From contig NC_133326.1 of the NCBI RefSeq assembly GCF_042186555.1, positions 585,918,119 to 585,982,118 of the forward strand: DNA of 64,000 nucleotides. Direction: 5' to 3'. The DNA is from Aquarana catesbeiana (Eukaryota > Chordata > Amphibia > Anura > Ranidae). The stretch's first letter is position 1, and every line of letters starts with the position of its first letter. The translations under genes and the position numbers were made by a program. Positions 47,812 through 59,366 of this stretch are shown here, piece by piece. The notes beneath the pieces are model-generated. The model searched no databases and was not told the origin of the DNA. It worked only from the letters and a program-made list of their open reading frames with translations.

Positions 47812-47813
47812 CA

Positions 47814-48837
47814 TGTAGCACTAACTCACGGTGGAGCTGCTGGTTTAAGCAGGTCTGTTACCTTCACTTTGCTTCCCTCTGTTTCACCAGCACCGGGTCT
47901 AGGGGTTCCGTTGAGTTTACTGCTAGACGACACACGCACCAACACTGGAGTATGTTTTCAATGCTTTATTGAACAGTCAAACTTTAGGAAGTAGCAGGGA
48001 AGAGACGGAAAAGTAAACCTTCAGGAGAAACTCAAATATCTTCTTACAAGATCTTAGCGACAAATGTCCCTGTAGAATTCAGATAATTATGTGGAATGCT
48101 TTCCCCTCATGGGACGCACTCTTTGCTCGTCTGGATAGGCCTCTCTCACCGATCTAGAAGCCAGTACGCAGCACAAATCTAAAGTCTCTGCCGCAGACTT
48201 ACTTGGGGGGGTAAATCTGCACGATCCTCTGCCACAGGATGTATCAGATCTTCTGCAGTGAACAGTCAGTCACAGCGCCTGAACCTTTAAGCCGAACCGG
48301 CGACACTATGCTGTATAATTACTTTTTTTGGATACGTCCTACAACCGAGTCACCAAGCCCCTCTATAGACCAGCACGCTCCAAGATGAGTCCTCCCCTGG
48401 GATCCCCTTGGCTGTCCAGCTTCGTCACACAGGACCGACAGTTCAGGACCATTCCTCAGCCGCAGTGGTAGGCCCCAGACAAGCCTCTGGACCCACCCCT
48501 GCGCCGTAGCATCGTGGGCCTCCCGATCGGAGGACCACGAGGTAGCTCCTAACGCATACCTGTTGGCCAGGAGGGCCAGCAGGTGGCTGTAAAACGACCT
48601 TAGAACATGGCGTCTGTCCCATAAATACCCCCTTCCCAGAATGCAACTCGGAGGACCACCTCCACCGAGTTTGTCTCCGAGACAGAGGAGCATCTATACA
48701 CTTCGACACGTTGCCCTTCCAACACTGACTAATGGTAACAGCGACACCCACCGATCAGCACGGAAGCACACACAACGTCAGCCAAGCTGGAACAGAACAG
48801 AACTTTTAACCTTCCTAACACCCAATTTACAAAATTT
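47814..48837 (-). repeat. LTR 2 (5' LTR), left 1024 bp, cut by an L1
   Basis: Matches LTR 1 from TGTAGCACTAACTC onward. After 48837 the LTR is interrupted and its last 39 bp follow at 60538-60576. Without the insertion it would be 1063 bp against 1059 bp for LTR 1. Differences between the two include a small insertion near 48692 (ctatacacttcgaca) and a few substitutions, including the loss of about 15 bp near 48375. Confidence 0.85.
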
Positions 48838-48926
48838 TTTTTTTTCCACAAAAAAGATTTTATTGAAAGAGAGCACAATTACAAGTACAAACAGTTAAAC
48901 AGGTTTTGAAAGATGCATCCATGATA

Positions 48927-50351
48927 TTATAATACATTAGTAATACAGAAAATGTTATTACAATCTGGAAAACAAGTTTTTTTATATGATAGAAAAAAGG
49001 AAGGGGGCAAATGGTTTGGGATGGTCTGCATTAGGTAAAGAAGGCGAGGAAGGATAATCATTTTTATTAAGGCCAAACACCCGAACCATGAGACATTGAG
49101 GGTGGACCAGTTTTTTAAATCTGTCTGAATTTTTGATAAGGTGTATAAGAAGTTATGGTCATAAAGGTCTGTGAGTCGCCTAGTAATTCGAATACCTAGG
49201 TAAGTAATGGCGTCACCCCTCCATTGAAAAGGAAAGGAATCTTGGTAGTGGGTAACATCTTGTGGGGAGAGGGAGATATTCAAGGCATGGGATTTGGGGT
49301 AATTGATTTTAAGATTTGATAACACACCAAAATGGTTAATGTCCTTCAACAAGTTGGGCAGGGATATACGTGGTGATTGGAGTGTCAATAGAATATCGTC
49401 TGCGAAAGCAGCTACCTTGAATTCCCTCTGGTTGATAATTATTCCTTAGATATCTGTATTGGCGTGTAGTCTATTTAGAAGGGGTTCTAGGGTCAGGACG
49501 AAGATTAGGGGGGACAATGGGCATCCTTGGCGGGATCCGTTACTTATTGGGAAGGCGTTTGACAGGAGGCCGTTTGCTTTAACCCTTGCTGAGGGATTGT
49601 CATATAGGGCGTTGATGTGTGCACACATGCGTGGCAATAGGCCAATGCTCTTTAACACTTCCCGCATATAATCCCAGGCCACCCTGTCAAATGCCTTTTC
49701 GGCGTCAAGTGACAACAGGAATCCCTTAGTGTCCGAGGAAGTGAGCCAATAGTGAATGTTCAAGGTGCGTATGGTATTATCCCTGGCCTCCCTACCCGGG
49801 ATAAAGCCCACTTGGTCAGCTGAAACAAGGCCAGGGATTAGGGGTAGTAGTCTGTTTGCTATCATCTTTGCATATAATTTAATATCTACAATAAGTAGTG
49901 AGATGGGTCTGTAGTTGGACGCTTGGGAAGGATCTTTGTCTGCTTTCGGTATGACTGCTATGTGAGCCTCTAGCATGTTGCCCCATGGGGTGAGTGGGTT
50001 CGATAGGGAGTTAAAGGCTGTGAGCATTTGAGGTGAGAGTGTTTCTGAGAAACTTTTGTAATAGATTAGTGGTAGTCCATCCGGGCCTGGGCTCTTGCCC
50101 ACTTTCATTTGTTTTATAGCTAGATTCAGCTCTTCAGTGGTCAATGGGCATTCTAAGGCTTCAGCTTGTTGTGAGGTGATTGGTTTAGGGCAATATTGAG
50201 CTAAGAAGTCGTTTATTTGGGATTGGCGGTTTGGTGTATTAGGTAATCCTGTGTTGTGGCGTCGCAGATTGTAAAGTTTAGAGTAGAATTTTTCGCAGTG
50301 GGCATCTATGTCTTCATTTTTAGAGAGAAGTGTGCCTTGATCAGTGCGCAA
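48927..50351 (-). pseudogene. L1-type reverse transcriptase fragment (ORF2)
   Basis: Reverse transcriptase core of an L1/Tx1-type LINE. On the minus strand it starts within the linker before the RT domain (RTDQGTLLSKNEDIDAH). It continues through KSPGPDGLPLIYYKSF, the ASNYRPISLL motif, LLSLDAEKAFDRVAWDYM (motif A) and NGSRQGCPLSPLIFVL (motif B), and reaches a single in-frame TAA at 49446-49448. Directly after it, in the same frame, is AFADDIL (motif C, catalytic Asp pair at 49395-49400), then about 150 residues more to 48927. The upstream endonuclease is missing, as an older stop lies just 5' of the fragment. About 475 residues of a protein that is normally over 1200. Confidence 0.85.
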
Positions 50352-50835
50352 ATGGTGAATTATAGATGAGCTTCCAATGGTGGTTTGAATGCGTGATTAT
50401 CAGATTGACTCATAGCTAGACTTCGAACAATCTAGACTCCCATAGTTTACCTGTAAAGTACAAAAATAAACTAAAGTGGTTCAGGAGAGACAAGAATTTT
50501 AGCGTTATGCTCTTGGTGATAGAGATCGTCTTGTTCAGGTAGGTATGATTCTTTAACAAATAGGCGTGTGAGTAGCAACAATGCCTGAGGCAGGAGTGGA
50601 TGAGTTAACAGACCATCTATCTTACGTTAGATCTTTACTCACAAAGTCCCTGTGGGGTGTTGAAATTTCTTCAAGATTCCAGAGTACAAGACTCATATCT
50701 GGAAATAGAACCTCCAGTAGGGATTCTTGTGAAGTGTATGATCTTTCAAGGTCTGTTGTTTCTCCGCCAACTAAAAAAGAAGAAAAGAGAAAAAGAAAAC
50801 AAAAAACCCGGGGGAGAGGGAGATGCGGTAAGCTA
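50352..50835 (-). other. L1 remnant between RT fragment and hAT insertion
   Basis: Non-coding in all frames apart from short pieces. It joins the ORF2 fragment to ORF1 once the hAT is removed, and thus contains the deletion junction of the L1. Confidence 0.5.
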
Positions 50836-51136
50836 GAAGGGAGTAGGGATGAGCTTCGTGTTCGAGTCGAACCCATGTTCGACTTGAACATCGTCTGTTC
50901 GCCCGTTCGCCGAATTGCGAACGATATGGGCCGTTCGCGCCAAATTCGTGTGGCGCGTCACGGCCCATAATTCACTGCGGCATCGCAGTGCATTGCTGGC
51001 TGATGATTGGCCAAGCATGCACTCTGACCCGCATGCTTGGCCAATCACAGCGCCGTCTGAACAGAGAGCCGTAATTGGCCAAAGCCAAGAAGGCTTTGGC
51101 CAATTATGGCTCAGGGGATTTAGTACACGCCCCACA

Positions 51137-51146
51137 CTATATAAGG
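51137..51146 (+). promoter_or_regulatory. TATA box of the hAT transposon
   Basis: CTATATAAGG is followed about 25-35 bp later by a GC-rich segment and then gtgtgttccggcgttgaaag. This is a good match to a core promoter placed to drive the transposase on the plus strand. The transposase ATG is about 2.9 kb downstream, so an intron or a long leader is implied. Confidence 0.6.
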
Positions 51147-51303
51147 CCGCCTGCACGGCGGCCCTGTGTAGTGTGTGTTCCGGCGTTGAAAGAGATAGAC
51201 AGAGAGACAGTGTCATTTGATTTGAGTTAGATAGATTAGGCAGAACAGTCAGTCAGTTAGCTGCACTTACAGTGTATTGTGTATATATATGCATCCCAGG
51301 TGT

Positions 51304-51305
<2 letters not shown>

Positions 51306-51352
<47 letters not shown>
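51306..51352. repeat. (TA)n microsatellite 1 in the hAT
   Basis: About 23 TA units between the promoter region and the 45 bp array. Confidence 0.95.
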
Positions 51353-51354
<2 letters not shown>

Positions 51355-51370
51355 TGTATTCAGTTTAGCT

Positions 51371-53960
51371 AGATCCGTTCCTGTTATCTTCCTACTGACA
51401 GGCAGGCTTGTCTTGTTACAGTATTTACAGCTACCTGAAGAAAATTGCTGGTGTTCTTTTGATCCCATTAGTACCACAGTCAGGCAGCTAGACTATTTAC
51501 AGTTAGTGCAGTGCGTCCTGCTCACAGTGTTCAGCTAAAACTACAAGTTAGTGGGGTGCGTCCTGCTCACAGTGTTCAGCTAAACCTACAAGTTAGTGCG
51601 GTGCGTCCTGCTCACAGTGTTCAGCTAAACCTACAAGTTAGTGTAGTGAGACCTCTGCACAGTGTTCATCTAAAGCTACAAGTTAGTGCAGTGCGTCCTG
51701 CTCACAGTGTTCAGCTAGATCCGTTCCTGTTATCTTCTTACTGACAGGCAAGCTTGTCTTGTTACAGTATTTACAGCTACCTGAAGAAACTTGCTGGTGT
51801 TCTTTTGATCCTATTAGTACCACAGTCAGGCAGCTAGACTATTTACAGTTAGTGCAGTGCGTCCTGCTCACAGTGTTCAGCTAAACCTACAAGTTAGTGT
51901 GGTGCGTCCACCTCACAGTGTTCAGCTAAAACTACAAGTTAGTGGGGTGAGTCCTACTCACAGTGTTCAGCTAAAAACCTACAAGTTAGTGGGGTGCGTC
52001 CTGCTCACAGTGTTCAGCTAAACCTACAAGTTAGTGCAGTGCGTCCTGCTCACAGTGTTCAGCTAAAACTGCAAGATAGTGCTGTGCGTCCTGCTCACAG
52101 TGTTCAGCTAAACCTACAAGTTAGTGTAGTGAGACTTCTGCACAGTGTTCATCTAAAGCTACAAGTTAGTGCAGTGCGTCCTGCTCACAGTGTTCAGCTA
52201 GATCCGTTCCTGTTATCTTCTTACTGACAGGCAGGCTTGTCTTGTTACAGTATTTACAGCTACCTGAAGAAACTTGCTGGTGTTCTTTTGATCCTATTAG
52301 TACCACAGTCAGGCAGCTAGACTATTTACAGTTAGTGCAGTGCATCCTGCTCACAGTGTTCAGCTAAACCTACAAGTTAGTGGGGTGCATCCTGCTCACA
52401 CTGTTCAGCTAAACCTACAAGTTAGTGTGGTGCGTCCACCTCACAGTGTTCAGCTAAACCTACAAGTTAGTGCAGTGCGTCCTGCTCACAGTGTTCAGCT
52501 AAAACTACAAGTTAGTGCAGTGCGTCCTGCTCACAGTGTTCAGCTAAACCTACAAGTTAGTGCGGTGCGTTCTGCTCACAGTGTTCAGCTAAAACTACAA
52601 GTTAGTGCTGTGCGTCCTGCTCACAGTGTTCAGCGAAACCTACAAGTTAGTGTAGTGAGACCTCTGCACAGTGTTCATCTAAAGCTACAAGTTAGTGCAG
52701 TGCGTCCTGCTTACAGTGTTCAGCTAGATCCGTTCCTGTTATCTTCTTACTGACAGGCAGGCTTGTCTTGTTACAGTATTTACAGCTACCTGAAGAAAAT
52801 TGCTGGTGTTCTTTTGATCCTATTAGTACCACAGTCAGGCAGCTAGACTATTTACAGTTAGTGCAGTGCATCCTGCTCACAGTGTTCAGCTAAACCTACA
52901 AGTTAGTGGGGTGCGTCCTGCTCACTGTGTTCAGCTAAACCTACAAGTTAGTGTGGTGCGTCCACCTCACAGTGTTCAGCTAAACCTACAAGTTAGTGCG
53001 GTGCGTCCTGCTCACAGTGTTCAGCTAAAACTACAAGTTAGTGCGGTGCGTCCTGCTCACATTGTTCAGTTAAACCTACAAGTTAGTGCGGTGCGTCCTG
53101 CTCACAGTGTTCAGCTAAAACTACAAGTTAGTGCTGTGCGTCCTGCTCACAGTGTTCAGCTAAACCTACAAGTTAGTGTAGTGTGACCTCTGCACAGTGT
53201 TCATCTAAAGCTACAAGTTAGTGCAGTGCATCCTGCTCACAGTGTTCAGCTAGATCCGTTCCTGTTATCTTCTTACTGACAGGCAGGCTTGTCTTGTTAC
53301 AGTATTTACAGCTACCTGAAGAAAATTGCTGGTGTTCTTTTGATCCTATTAGTACCACAGTCAGGCAGCTAAACTATTTACAGTTAGTGCAGTGCGTCCT
53401 GCTCACAGTGTTCAGCTAAAACTACAAGTTAGTGGGGTGTGTCCTGCTCACAGTGTTCAGCTAAACCTACAAGTTAGTGGGGTGCGTCCTGCTCACAGTG
53501 TTCAGCTAAACCTACAAGTTAGTGCGGTGCGTCCTGCTCACAGTGTTCTGCTAAAACTTCAAGTTAGTGCTGTGCGTCCTGCTCACAGTGTTCAGCTAAA
53601 CCTACAAGTTAGTGTAGTGAGACCTCTGCACAGTGTTCATCTAAAGCCACAAGTTAGTGCAGTGCGTCCTGCTCACAGTGTTCAGCTAAAACTACAAGTT
53701 AGTGCTGTGCGTCCTGCTCACAGTGTTCAGCTAAAACTACAAGTTAGTGTGGTGCGTCCACCTCACAGTGTTCAGCTAAACCTACAAGTTATTTTTTTGC
53801 GAGCTCTGCACAGTGTTCACCTAAAGCTACCTGTAGAAGGTTGGTGGTGTTTTCCTGATCCTATCACTACCGCAGGCAACTAAAAAAGCTACAAGTTAGT
53901 TTTTTGCGAGCTCTGCACAGTGTTCAGCTAAAGCTACCTGTAGAAGGTTGGTGGTGTTCT
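51371..53960 (+). repeat. Higher-order minisatellite, 45 bp units plus 145 bp spacers
   Basis: The basic unit is 45 bp (gttagtgcggtgcgtcctgc plus tcacagtgttcagctaaacc plus tacaa). Groups of 4-10 units are separated by a conserved roughly 145 bp spacer starting agatccgttcctgttatctt at 51371, 51717, 52200, 52726 and 53252. The spacing is 346, 483, 526 and 526 bp, so the last two higher-order units are equal in length. Since 45 is a multiple of 3, long open frames (15-residue repeats, VRPAHSVQLNLQV-type) appear, but each stops in the spacer. Confidence 0.95.
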
Positions 53961-54002
53961 CATACTACAGGCAGGCAGTTGATTTTGCTAGCTGCAGTAT
54001 CA

Positions 54003-54004
<2 letters not shown>

Positions 54005-54052
<48 letters not shown>
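54005..54052. repeat. (TA)n microsatellite 2 in the hAT
   Basis: About 24 TA units ending in atcccagc, directly before the transposase start. The first (TA)n tract lies next to a similar gcatcccagg sequence, so the two may be copies. Confidence 0.95.
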
Positions 54053-54055
<3 letters not shown>

Positions 54056-54082
54056 AGCTTAGTGCAGCTACAGGCCATTAGT

Positions 54083-57000
54083 ATGTCTGGAAGGCCAAGA
54101 AGGAGAGGCAGACAGTCACAAGCCAATAAGAGAGGGCAAGCAGGCTCTGTGTCTAGTGCTGGTCGTGGAGACGGTGCATCCTCATCAGCATGTGGCCGTG
54201 GGACACGCTTGGCCTTTTTTTCGGCAGCTGGCCATGTTGAGCCACAACATGCGGAAGACTTGGTCGAGTGGATGACCAAGCCGTCCTCATCCTCCTCATC
54301 CTCTCTCACCCATGCCCAGGGTACTTTGTCTGGCAAAGCAGCGGCCTCTTCCCTCGGCTCAATGTCATCAGTGACTCCTTCCCTAGCCCCACCATGTCCT
54401 CCTGAGGAGTCCCTCGAACTGTTTGACCACAGTGTTGGGTACATGCTCAAGGAGGATGCCCAGCGTTTGTAAGGCTCTGATGATGATACTGAGCTCGATG
54501 AAGGCAGTAACATGAGCACGGACAGAGGGGGTGCCCAAGAAGGACAGCAATCTGGCAGTCATGCTCCCCCTGCTGCAGCATACTGCCAGGTTTGCTCCAG
54601 TGATGAGGAGGGAGGGGATGATGAGGTCACTGACTCAACATGGGTGCCTGATAGGAGAGAGGAGGAGGAGGAAGAGGAGGCGGCACATCACCAATGAGGC
54701 AGGATGCCCTCCAGGGGCCAGCCTAAGGGCAGCACATTGACTGCATCACACCCCAAAGCTCCACATGTGCAGGGCGCTGCAGTCTCTGCGCGTTATTCAA
54801 AAAGTTCTTTGGTGTGGGCCTTTTTTGAGACGAGTGCATCATATCGCACCGCTGCTATTTGCAACATATGTCTCAAGCGTATCTCGCGTGGCCAAACATC
54901 TCCCGCTTGGGTACCACATGCTTGACCAGACATATGTTGACCTGCCATGCAGTTCGTTGGCAAGCGTATATAAAAGACCCACACCATAGAACAAAGAGGA
55001 CCTCTCCTTAATCCTCATCAGCTGAGATCTCCAACCCCACTATACTCAGTCCTCTCTGAGACCTGCACTGAGAGGAATGAAGGTGTAGAATTAGATGTGT
55101 CACAGCCAAGTACTTGTGGGCAATCTGCTTTTGGTACACCGACGTCAGATTGTACCAGGCAAATTTCCCTGCCCCAGCTGCTGCACCGCCGAAAGAAGTT
55201 TGCTCCCAGCCATCCACATGCGCAGCGGTTGAATGCTAGCTTGGCAAAATTGCTAGCACTTCAACTGCTGCCTTTTCAGTTGGTAGACTCTGCCCCCTTC
55301 CGTGAGTTTGTGGAATGTGCGGTTCCTCAGTGGCAGGTACCCAAATGCCACTTTTTCTCACGGAAGGCGATTCCGGCTCTCTACCGGCATGTGGAAGGCA
55401 ATGTCCATGCCTCGCTGGACAGGGCGGTCAGCGGTAAGGTGCATATTACTGCTAACTCATGGTCCAGCAGGCATGGACAGGGACGTTACCTAAGTTTCAC
55501 GGCGCATTGGGTGACTCTGCTGGCAGCTGGGAAGGATGCAGGACAAGGTGCAGTAGTGTTGGAGGTTTTTCCGCCACCACGCCTCCAAAATGCTAATGAT
55601 TGTGACACCTCTCTCCTCCACCCCCTCCTCTTCTTCTTCCTCCATGGCCTCTTCCTGTGCTTTGTCCTCGGAACCAGCGGTGCTCCGTAGCCGTTCAAGG
55701 GGCTACGCAAGTACGCAGGCCAAAAGATGCAATGCGGTGCTTGAGCTGCTGTGCTTGGGGGACAGGAGTCACACTGGGGCAGAGGTTCTGTCAGCTCTGC
55801 AGGGGCAGGTTCAGAGGTGGTTGACGCCACGCCAACTTAAGGCAGGAATGGTGGTTTGCGACAATGGCACCAACCTCCTCTCTGCCCTCCGACAGGGAAA
55901 AATGACCCCTGTGCCCTGTTTGGCTCACGTCCTTAACTTGGTGGTGCAGTGGTTCTTGGGCAGGTACCTGGGCTTACAGGATGTCTTGAGGCAGGCCAGG
56001 AAAGTCTGTGTGCATTTCCGCCGGTCATATAATGCCAGTGCTCGGCTGACGGACCTCCAAAAGGAGTTTAACCTGCCCAAGAACCGCCTAATCTGTGACA
56101 TGCCCACCAGGTGGAACTCAACGTTGGCCATGCTGCAGCGGCTGCACACGCAGCAGAGGGCCATCAATGAGTACCTGTGCGACTATGGCACCAGGACAGG
56201 GTCAGGGGAGCTTGGGTTTTTTTTCCCCACGCCAGTGGGCCATGATCAGGGATGCATGCACTGTCCTGTCACCATTTGAGGAGGCCACAAGGATGGTGAG
56301 CAGTGACAGTGCATGCATCAGTGACACTGTCCCCCTTGTCCACCTGTTGGAGCACACACTGCGTGGAATAATGGACAGGGCACTTGAGGCAGAACAGAGG
56401 CAGGAAGAGGAGGACTTCCTTAGCTCTCAAGGCCCCCTTTATCCAGACAGTGTTCCTGCGTGCCCGCCGATCACACAGGAAGAGGACGAGGAGGAGGAGG
56501 AAGATTGTGTCAGTATGGAGGTGGAGCCTGGCACTCAGCATCAGCAGCAGTCTTTAAGGGATCAGTCCCAAGAAACACATGGACTTGTACGTGGCTGGGA
56601 GGAGGTGGCTGCGGACCATGTCGTCCTTAGTGACCCAGAGGACTCCGGACCGAATGCCTCAGCAAACCTACGCTGCATGGCCTCCCTGATCCTGCAAAGC
56701 CTGCGTAAGGATCCTCGTATTCGTGGTATCAAGGAGAAGGACCAATACTGGCTGGCAACCCTCCTTGATCCACGTTACAAGGGTAAGGTTGTGGACCTTA
56801 TCTTGCCATCGCAGAGGGAGCAGAGGATGAAACATCTTCGGGAGGCCTTGCAGAAAAGTCTGTGCAACGCGTTCCCAGAGACTGGGAGGTTACAAACTCC
56901 TGTTTCTGGGCAACGTGTTGCTGAGGCTTCGGTCAGTCAAAGAAGGATCGGTGGAGAAGGTGGCCGTCTGACCGATGCGTTCAGACAATTCTTTGGTCCG

Positions 57001-57354
57001 CAGCCCCAAGGTATGATCGGTTCCAGCAACCATCGCCAGCGTCTGTTTTACATGGTGCAGGAATACCTAGGGGCAAGATCTGACTTGGACACCTTTCCCA
57101 CCGAAAATCCTCTGGGTTGCTGGGTCTTGAGGATGGATCACTGGCCAGAGCTTGCACAGTATGCAATTGAGCTACTGGCCTGTCCTGCATCCAGCGTTCT
57201 TTCGGAACGCACATTCAGTGCTGCTGGAGGCTTTGTAACTGATCACAGGGTGCGTCTGTCCACCGACTCAGTCGATCGACTGACCTTCATAAAAATGAAT
57301 CAGTCTTGGATCACCACCAGCTACCAAGCACCTGATGCTGATGTAACCGAATAA
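54083..57354 (+). pseudogene. hAT transposase, BED finger type, broken
   Basis: The enzyme that cuts out and inserts the hAT element. A likely start is ATG at 54083 (MSGRPRRRGRQSQ, a basic patch). One frame carries a serine-rich N-terminus, an acidic EEE region and a BED-type zinc finger (SLVWAFFETSA, then CNICLKRISRG near 54845-54895), broken by TAA at 54470, TGA at 54695 and TGA at 54923, with a likely frameshift at the finger's histidines. The same frame resumes at 55097 with the catalytic domain (DSAPFREFVECA, HITANSWSS). It shifts near 55630 in a CT-rich run, then continues at 55590-56279 with VVCDNGTNLLSAL, PCLAHVLNLVVQ and DMPTRWNSTLAML. It shifts again at eight T (56217-56224) and ends at 56275-57354 with an acidic insert and the hAT dimerisation block LLACPASSVLSERTFSAAGG. 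The three-frame, four-stop structure rules out activity. Confidence 0.9.
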
Positions 57355-57488
57355 TTTTTTTTGAAATCTCAGATCCCTTCAAAGACTGCCTATGCTGATG
57401 CTGAGTGACTATCCCTGAGTAATTATCCTCTTCCTCCTCAATCATCACGCTGATAGCTTGTAAGAACATTTTTGGTTCTGGGCGCCAC

Positions 57489-58200
57489 CACCAGTGCCTA
57501 AGGCACAATTTTTCAGCCCCTGTTTAACAGGGGCGTGTAATTACAATTTTTGATGCAATACTTTGCAGCAGGGATTGTTTCTGCGTTACAACTAGAGTGT
57601 CTGTGAGGGGTTGCAGTGTTGTGGCACCAGCACCAGTGCCTAAGGCCCAATTTTTCAGCCCTTGTTTAACAGAGGCGTGTAATTACAATTTTTGATGCAA
57701 TACTTTGCAACAGGGCTCATTTCAGCATTCCAACTAGAGTATCTATGAGGGGTTGCAGTGTTGTGGCACCAGCACCAGTGCCTAAGGCCCAATTTTTCAG
57801 CCCCTGTTTAACAGGGGCGTGTAATTACAATTTTTGATGCAATACTTTGCAGCAGGGCTCGTTCCTGCGTTCCAACTAGAGTGTCTGAGAGGGGTTGCAG
57901 TGTTGTGGCACCAGCACCAGTGCCTAAGGCCTAATTTTTCAGCCCCTGTTCAACAGGGGCATGTAATTACAATTATTGATCTAATATTTCACAGCAGGGC
58001 CCATTTCTGCACCCACCAAGAGCGAGTGAGGACTTACAGTGTTGTGGCACCAACACCACCACCACCAAAGGCCCAATTTTTCTGCCCCTGTTCAACAGGG
58101 GAATGTAATTACAATTCTTGATCTAATATTTCACAGCAGGGCCCTGTGAGGGCTTACAGTCTTGTGGCCACAACAACACCTAAGGCCCAAATTTCTGCTG
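57489..58200 (+). repeat. Tandem array, 142 bp unit
   Basis: Copies of accagtgcctaaggcccaat start at 57489, 57632, 57774 and 57916, with a diverged fifth near 58060, a spacing of 142-143 bp. Each unit holds a short hairpin, gcccctgtttaacaggggc. Lies directly after the transposase stop in the hAT 3' part. Confidence 0.93.
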
Positions 58201-59219
58201 AGTATATAGGGCAGGCCCCTACTTTTAAACATCTAACTTACAAACGACTCCTACTTGCAAACGGAAGGAGACAACAGGAAGTGAGATGAAATCTACCCCT
58301 AGGAAGGGAAATTCTCTCCTGTAAGAGTTAATATGGGAAAAACATTTCTCCTTTCCACTGATGCTTTCCAATCCTTGTTCCACAAAAAAACCCAAATTTT
58401 CAAAAAACATTTGTCATTGGGACAAAAAGTGAGGTGAAATCTTCTGAAGAGGAGGAAAGACAGAAAAACAAATGTCACAGGGGTGATAACCCTTCCCTAT
58501 GTTTTCCAAAAAGCTTAAAAAAGATTTTTTGGCTGGAGCTAAACACGTAAAAAATGTACCTGTTCAAAATTACAAACAGATTCTACTTAACAGCAAACCT
58601 ACAGTCCCTGTCTTGTTTGCACCGCCTGTATACTGCTGTTCAGAGTATATAGGGCCTGGTGGCCCCACACCTTTCCTTATTAGGTTCCCCTTAATATCCA
58701 TACAAGACCCAAAGGGCCTGGTAATGGACTGGGGGTACCCATGCCGTTTGTCTCACTGATTTTCATCCATATTGCCAGGACCCGACATTACATTAAAGCG
58801 AGCAGTTTTAAATGAGATTTTTTCCTTTAAAAATGACATTTTGTGCAGGGACTGTTCTAAACACAGGAAACACTCGCCACTTTACAGGCATACTATAGAC
58901 ACACCCCAGGTACGATATTTAAAGGAATATTTCACTTTTTTTTTTTTTTTACTTTAAGCATCATTAAAATCACTGCTCCCGAAAAAACGGCCGTTTTTAA
59001 AAGTTCTTTTTGCATTGATACATGTCCCCTGGGGTAGGACCCGGGTCCCCAAACCCTTTTTAGGACAATACCATGCAAATTAGCCTGTAAAATGAGCACT
59101 TTTGATTTCAAACGTTCGAGTCCCATAGACGTCAATGGGGTTCTAACGTTCGTGCAAATTTTCGGTCCGTTCTCAGGTTCTGGTGCGAACCGAACCGGGG
59201 GGTGTTCGGCTCATCCCTA
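58201..59219. other. Right subterminal region of the hAT
   Basis: Non-coding. The last 400 bp (58820-59219) parallel 63440-63865 of the neighbouring element, with the shared words actttacaggcatactatag, tgcattgatacatgtcccct and cactgctcccgaaaaaa. 58660-58750 matches the 'taatatccat' units at 2215-2440 and 62225-62520. The terminal 80 bp contain ttcg-rich words complementary to the left end. Confidence 0.75.
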
Positions 59220-59366
59220 GAAGGGAGTAAAAGTTAGTGTTTGCTGCGTGAGGGCAGTATGAAAAGTTCCAGGGTTATGTTATGCCATCGAGCAATTCCG
59301 ATGAGGAGTGTCTGCCGGTCCTGGGCTGCGAGCAGGCAAGCCTCGGCGAGAAGGGCGCTCTCCGGG

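Larger units (their letters stand above)
45685..47813 (-). mobile_element. Internal region of a pol-less LTR element
   Basis: 2129 bp between two LTRs. On the minus strand it holds an interrupted frame of unknown function but nothing resembling protease, reverse transcriptase, RNase H or integrase. A non-autonomous element that would depend on a partner's enzymes is the simplest reading. An internally deleted provirus is the alternative. Confidence 0.75.
50844..59219 (+). mobile_element. 8.4 kb hAT transposon with exact 8 bp duplication
   Basis: The left end TAGGGATGAGC and its inverted copy at the right are flanked by the exact direct repeat gaagggag (50836-50843 and 59220-59227). Inside, left to right: subterminal dyads with ttcgaa/tcgaac words, a TATA box, a (TA)n tract, a higher-order 45 bp repeat array, a second (TA)n tract, the broken transposase, a 142 bp tandem array and a right subterminal part that is shared with the element at 61918. 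It was autonomous in design, but the transposase is now broken. Confidence 0.92.

Noticed and set aside
45685..47813. Foamy-virus-like Gag reading of the RGRGRG protein
   Set aside because: A Gly-Arg stretch alone is too weak; no other Gag hallmark was seen, so the protein is left as unknown.
51511..53883. Open frames with 15-residue VRPAHSVQLNLQV-type repeats as a repeat protein
   Set aside because: Arise because 45 is a multiple of 3. Every frame stops in the 145 bp spacer, and the array lies before the transposase.
53965..54519. 184-residue minus-strand frame opposite the transposase start
   Set aside because: Antisense shadow of the serine-rich N-terminus plus the (TA)n tract.
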